This document shows, piece by piece, positions 5,638-5,659 of a stretch of DNA of 5,659 nucleotides. A model generated the notes under the pieces. It made no database searches and was not told where the DNA came from. It was given only the letters and a program-made list of their open reading frames with translations. Each line of letters begins with the position of its first letter. The stretch's first letter is position 1. The stretch is taken from contig PBTP01000122.1 in the NCBI GenBank assembly GCA_002729275.1, positions 5,251-10,909 on the forward strand. Reading direction: 5' to 3'. The stretch is from Roseibacillus sp. (lineage in GTDB: Bacteria > Verrucomicrobiota > Verrucomicrobiia > Verrucomicrobiales > Akkermansiaceae). The position numbers and the translations under genes are program-made.

Positions 5638-5659
5638 CTGCCAGATAGTATGCCCTTTC

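Noticed and set aside
1..5659. Looked for a defence, toxin-antitoxin, CRISPR, retron or mobile system
   Set aside because: All substantial coding space is taken by recognisable housekeeping families plus one membrane protein; no arrays, transposase motifs, terminal repeats or structured RNA were seen.

Overview
This window looks like part of a bacterial chromosome. The organism is probably a diderm of the Verrucomicrobiota, perhaps near the Opitutales/Puniceicoccales. That placement is inference, based on the neighbourhood (single-cluster ferredoxin, DUF721 protein, HAD-FolB fusion, coproheme decarboxylase, prepilin peptidase with a soluble insertion), on weak Shine-Dalgarno signals at several starts and on moderate GC. 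No sequence search was possible. The RND-efflux outer membrane protein and the prepilin peptidase do support a Gram-negative type envelope. I saw no tRNA, rRNA, CRISPR array, insertion sequence, attachment site or phage gene, and coding density is high.

Layout, left to right. (1) Positions 1-999, + strand: the C-terminal two thirds of a NodT-type efflux outer membrane factor, cut by the window edge. (2) Positions 1013-2751, - strand: a likely three-gene operon read right to left. It holds a small 4Fe-4S ferredoxin, a DUF721 (DciA-like) protein whose start overlaps the ferredoxin gene, and a fusion of a HAD hydrolase to dihydroneopterin aldolase (FolB). (3) Positions 2752-2898: a divergent intergenic region with the only clear space for promoters. 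(4) Positions 2899-4425, + strand: a likely two-gene unit of a single-span membrane protein of unknown function and, 12 bases later, a coproheme decarboxylase (ChdC/HemQ). (5) Positions 4450-5637, - strand: a type IV prepilin peptidase with a 116-residue soluble insertion before its second catalytic aspartate. Its upstream side runs to the window edge.

Most of the genes are housekeeping in character: folate synthesis, replication-related DUF721, iron-sulfur electron transfer, the last step of coproporphyrin-dependent heme synthesis, pilus or secretion processing, and efflux. I found no defence, toxin or mobile system. The points most worth a second look are the HAD-FolB fusion (a candidate for the poorly assigned dihydroneopterin phosphate dephosphorylation step), its substituted HAD motif I, the A7 tract at the domain junction, the unidentified membrane protein beside chdC, and the unusual architecture and GxGD motif of the prepilin peptidase.
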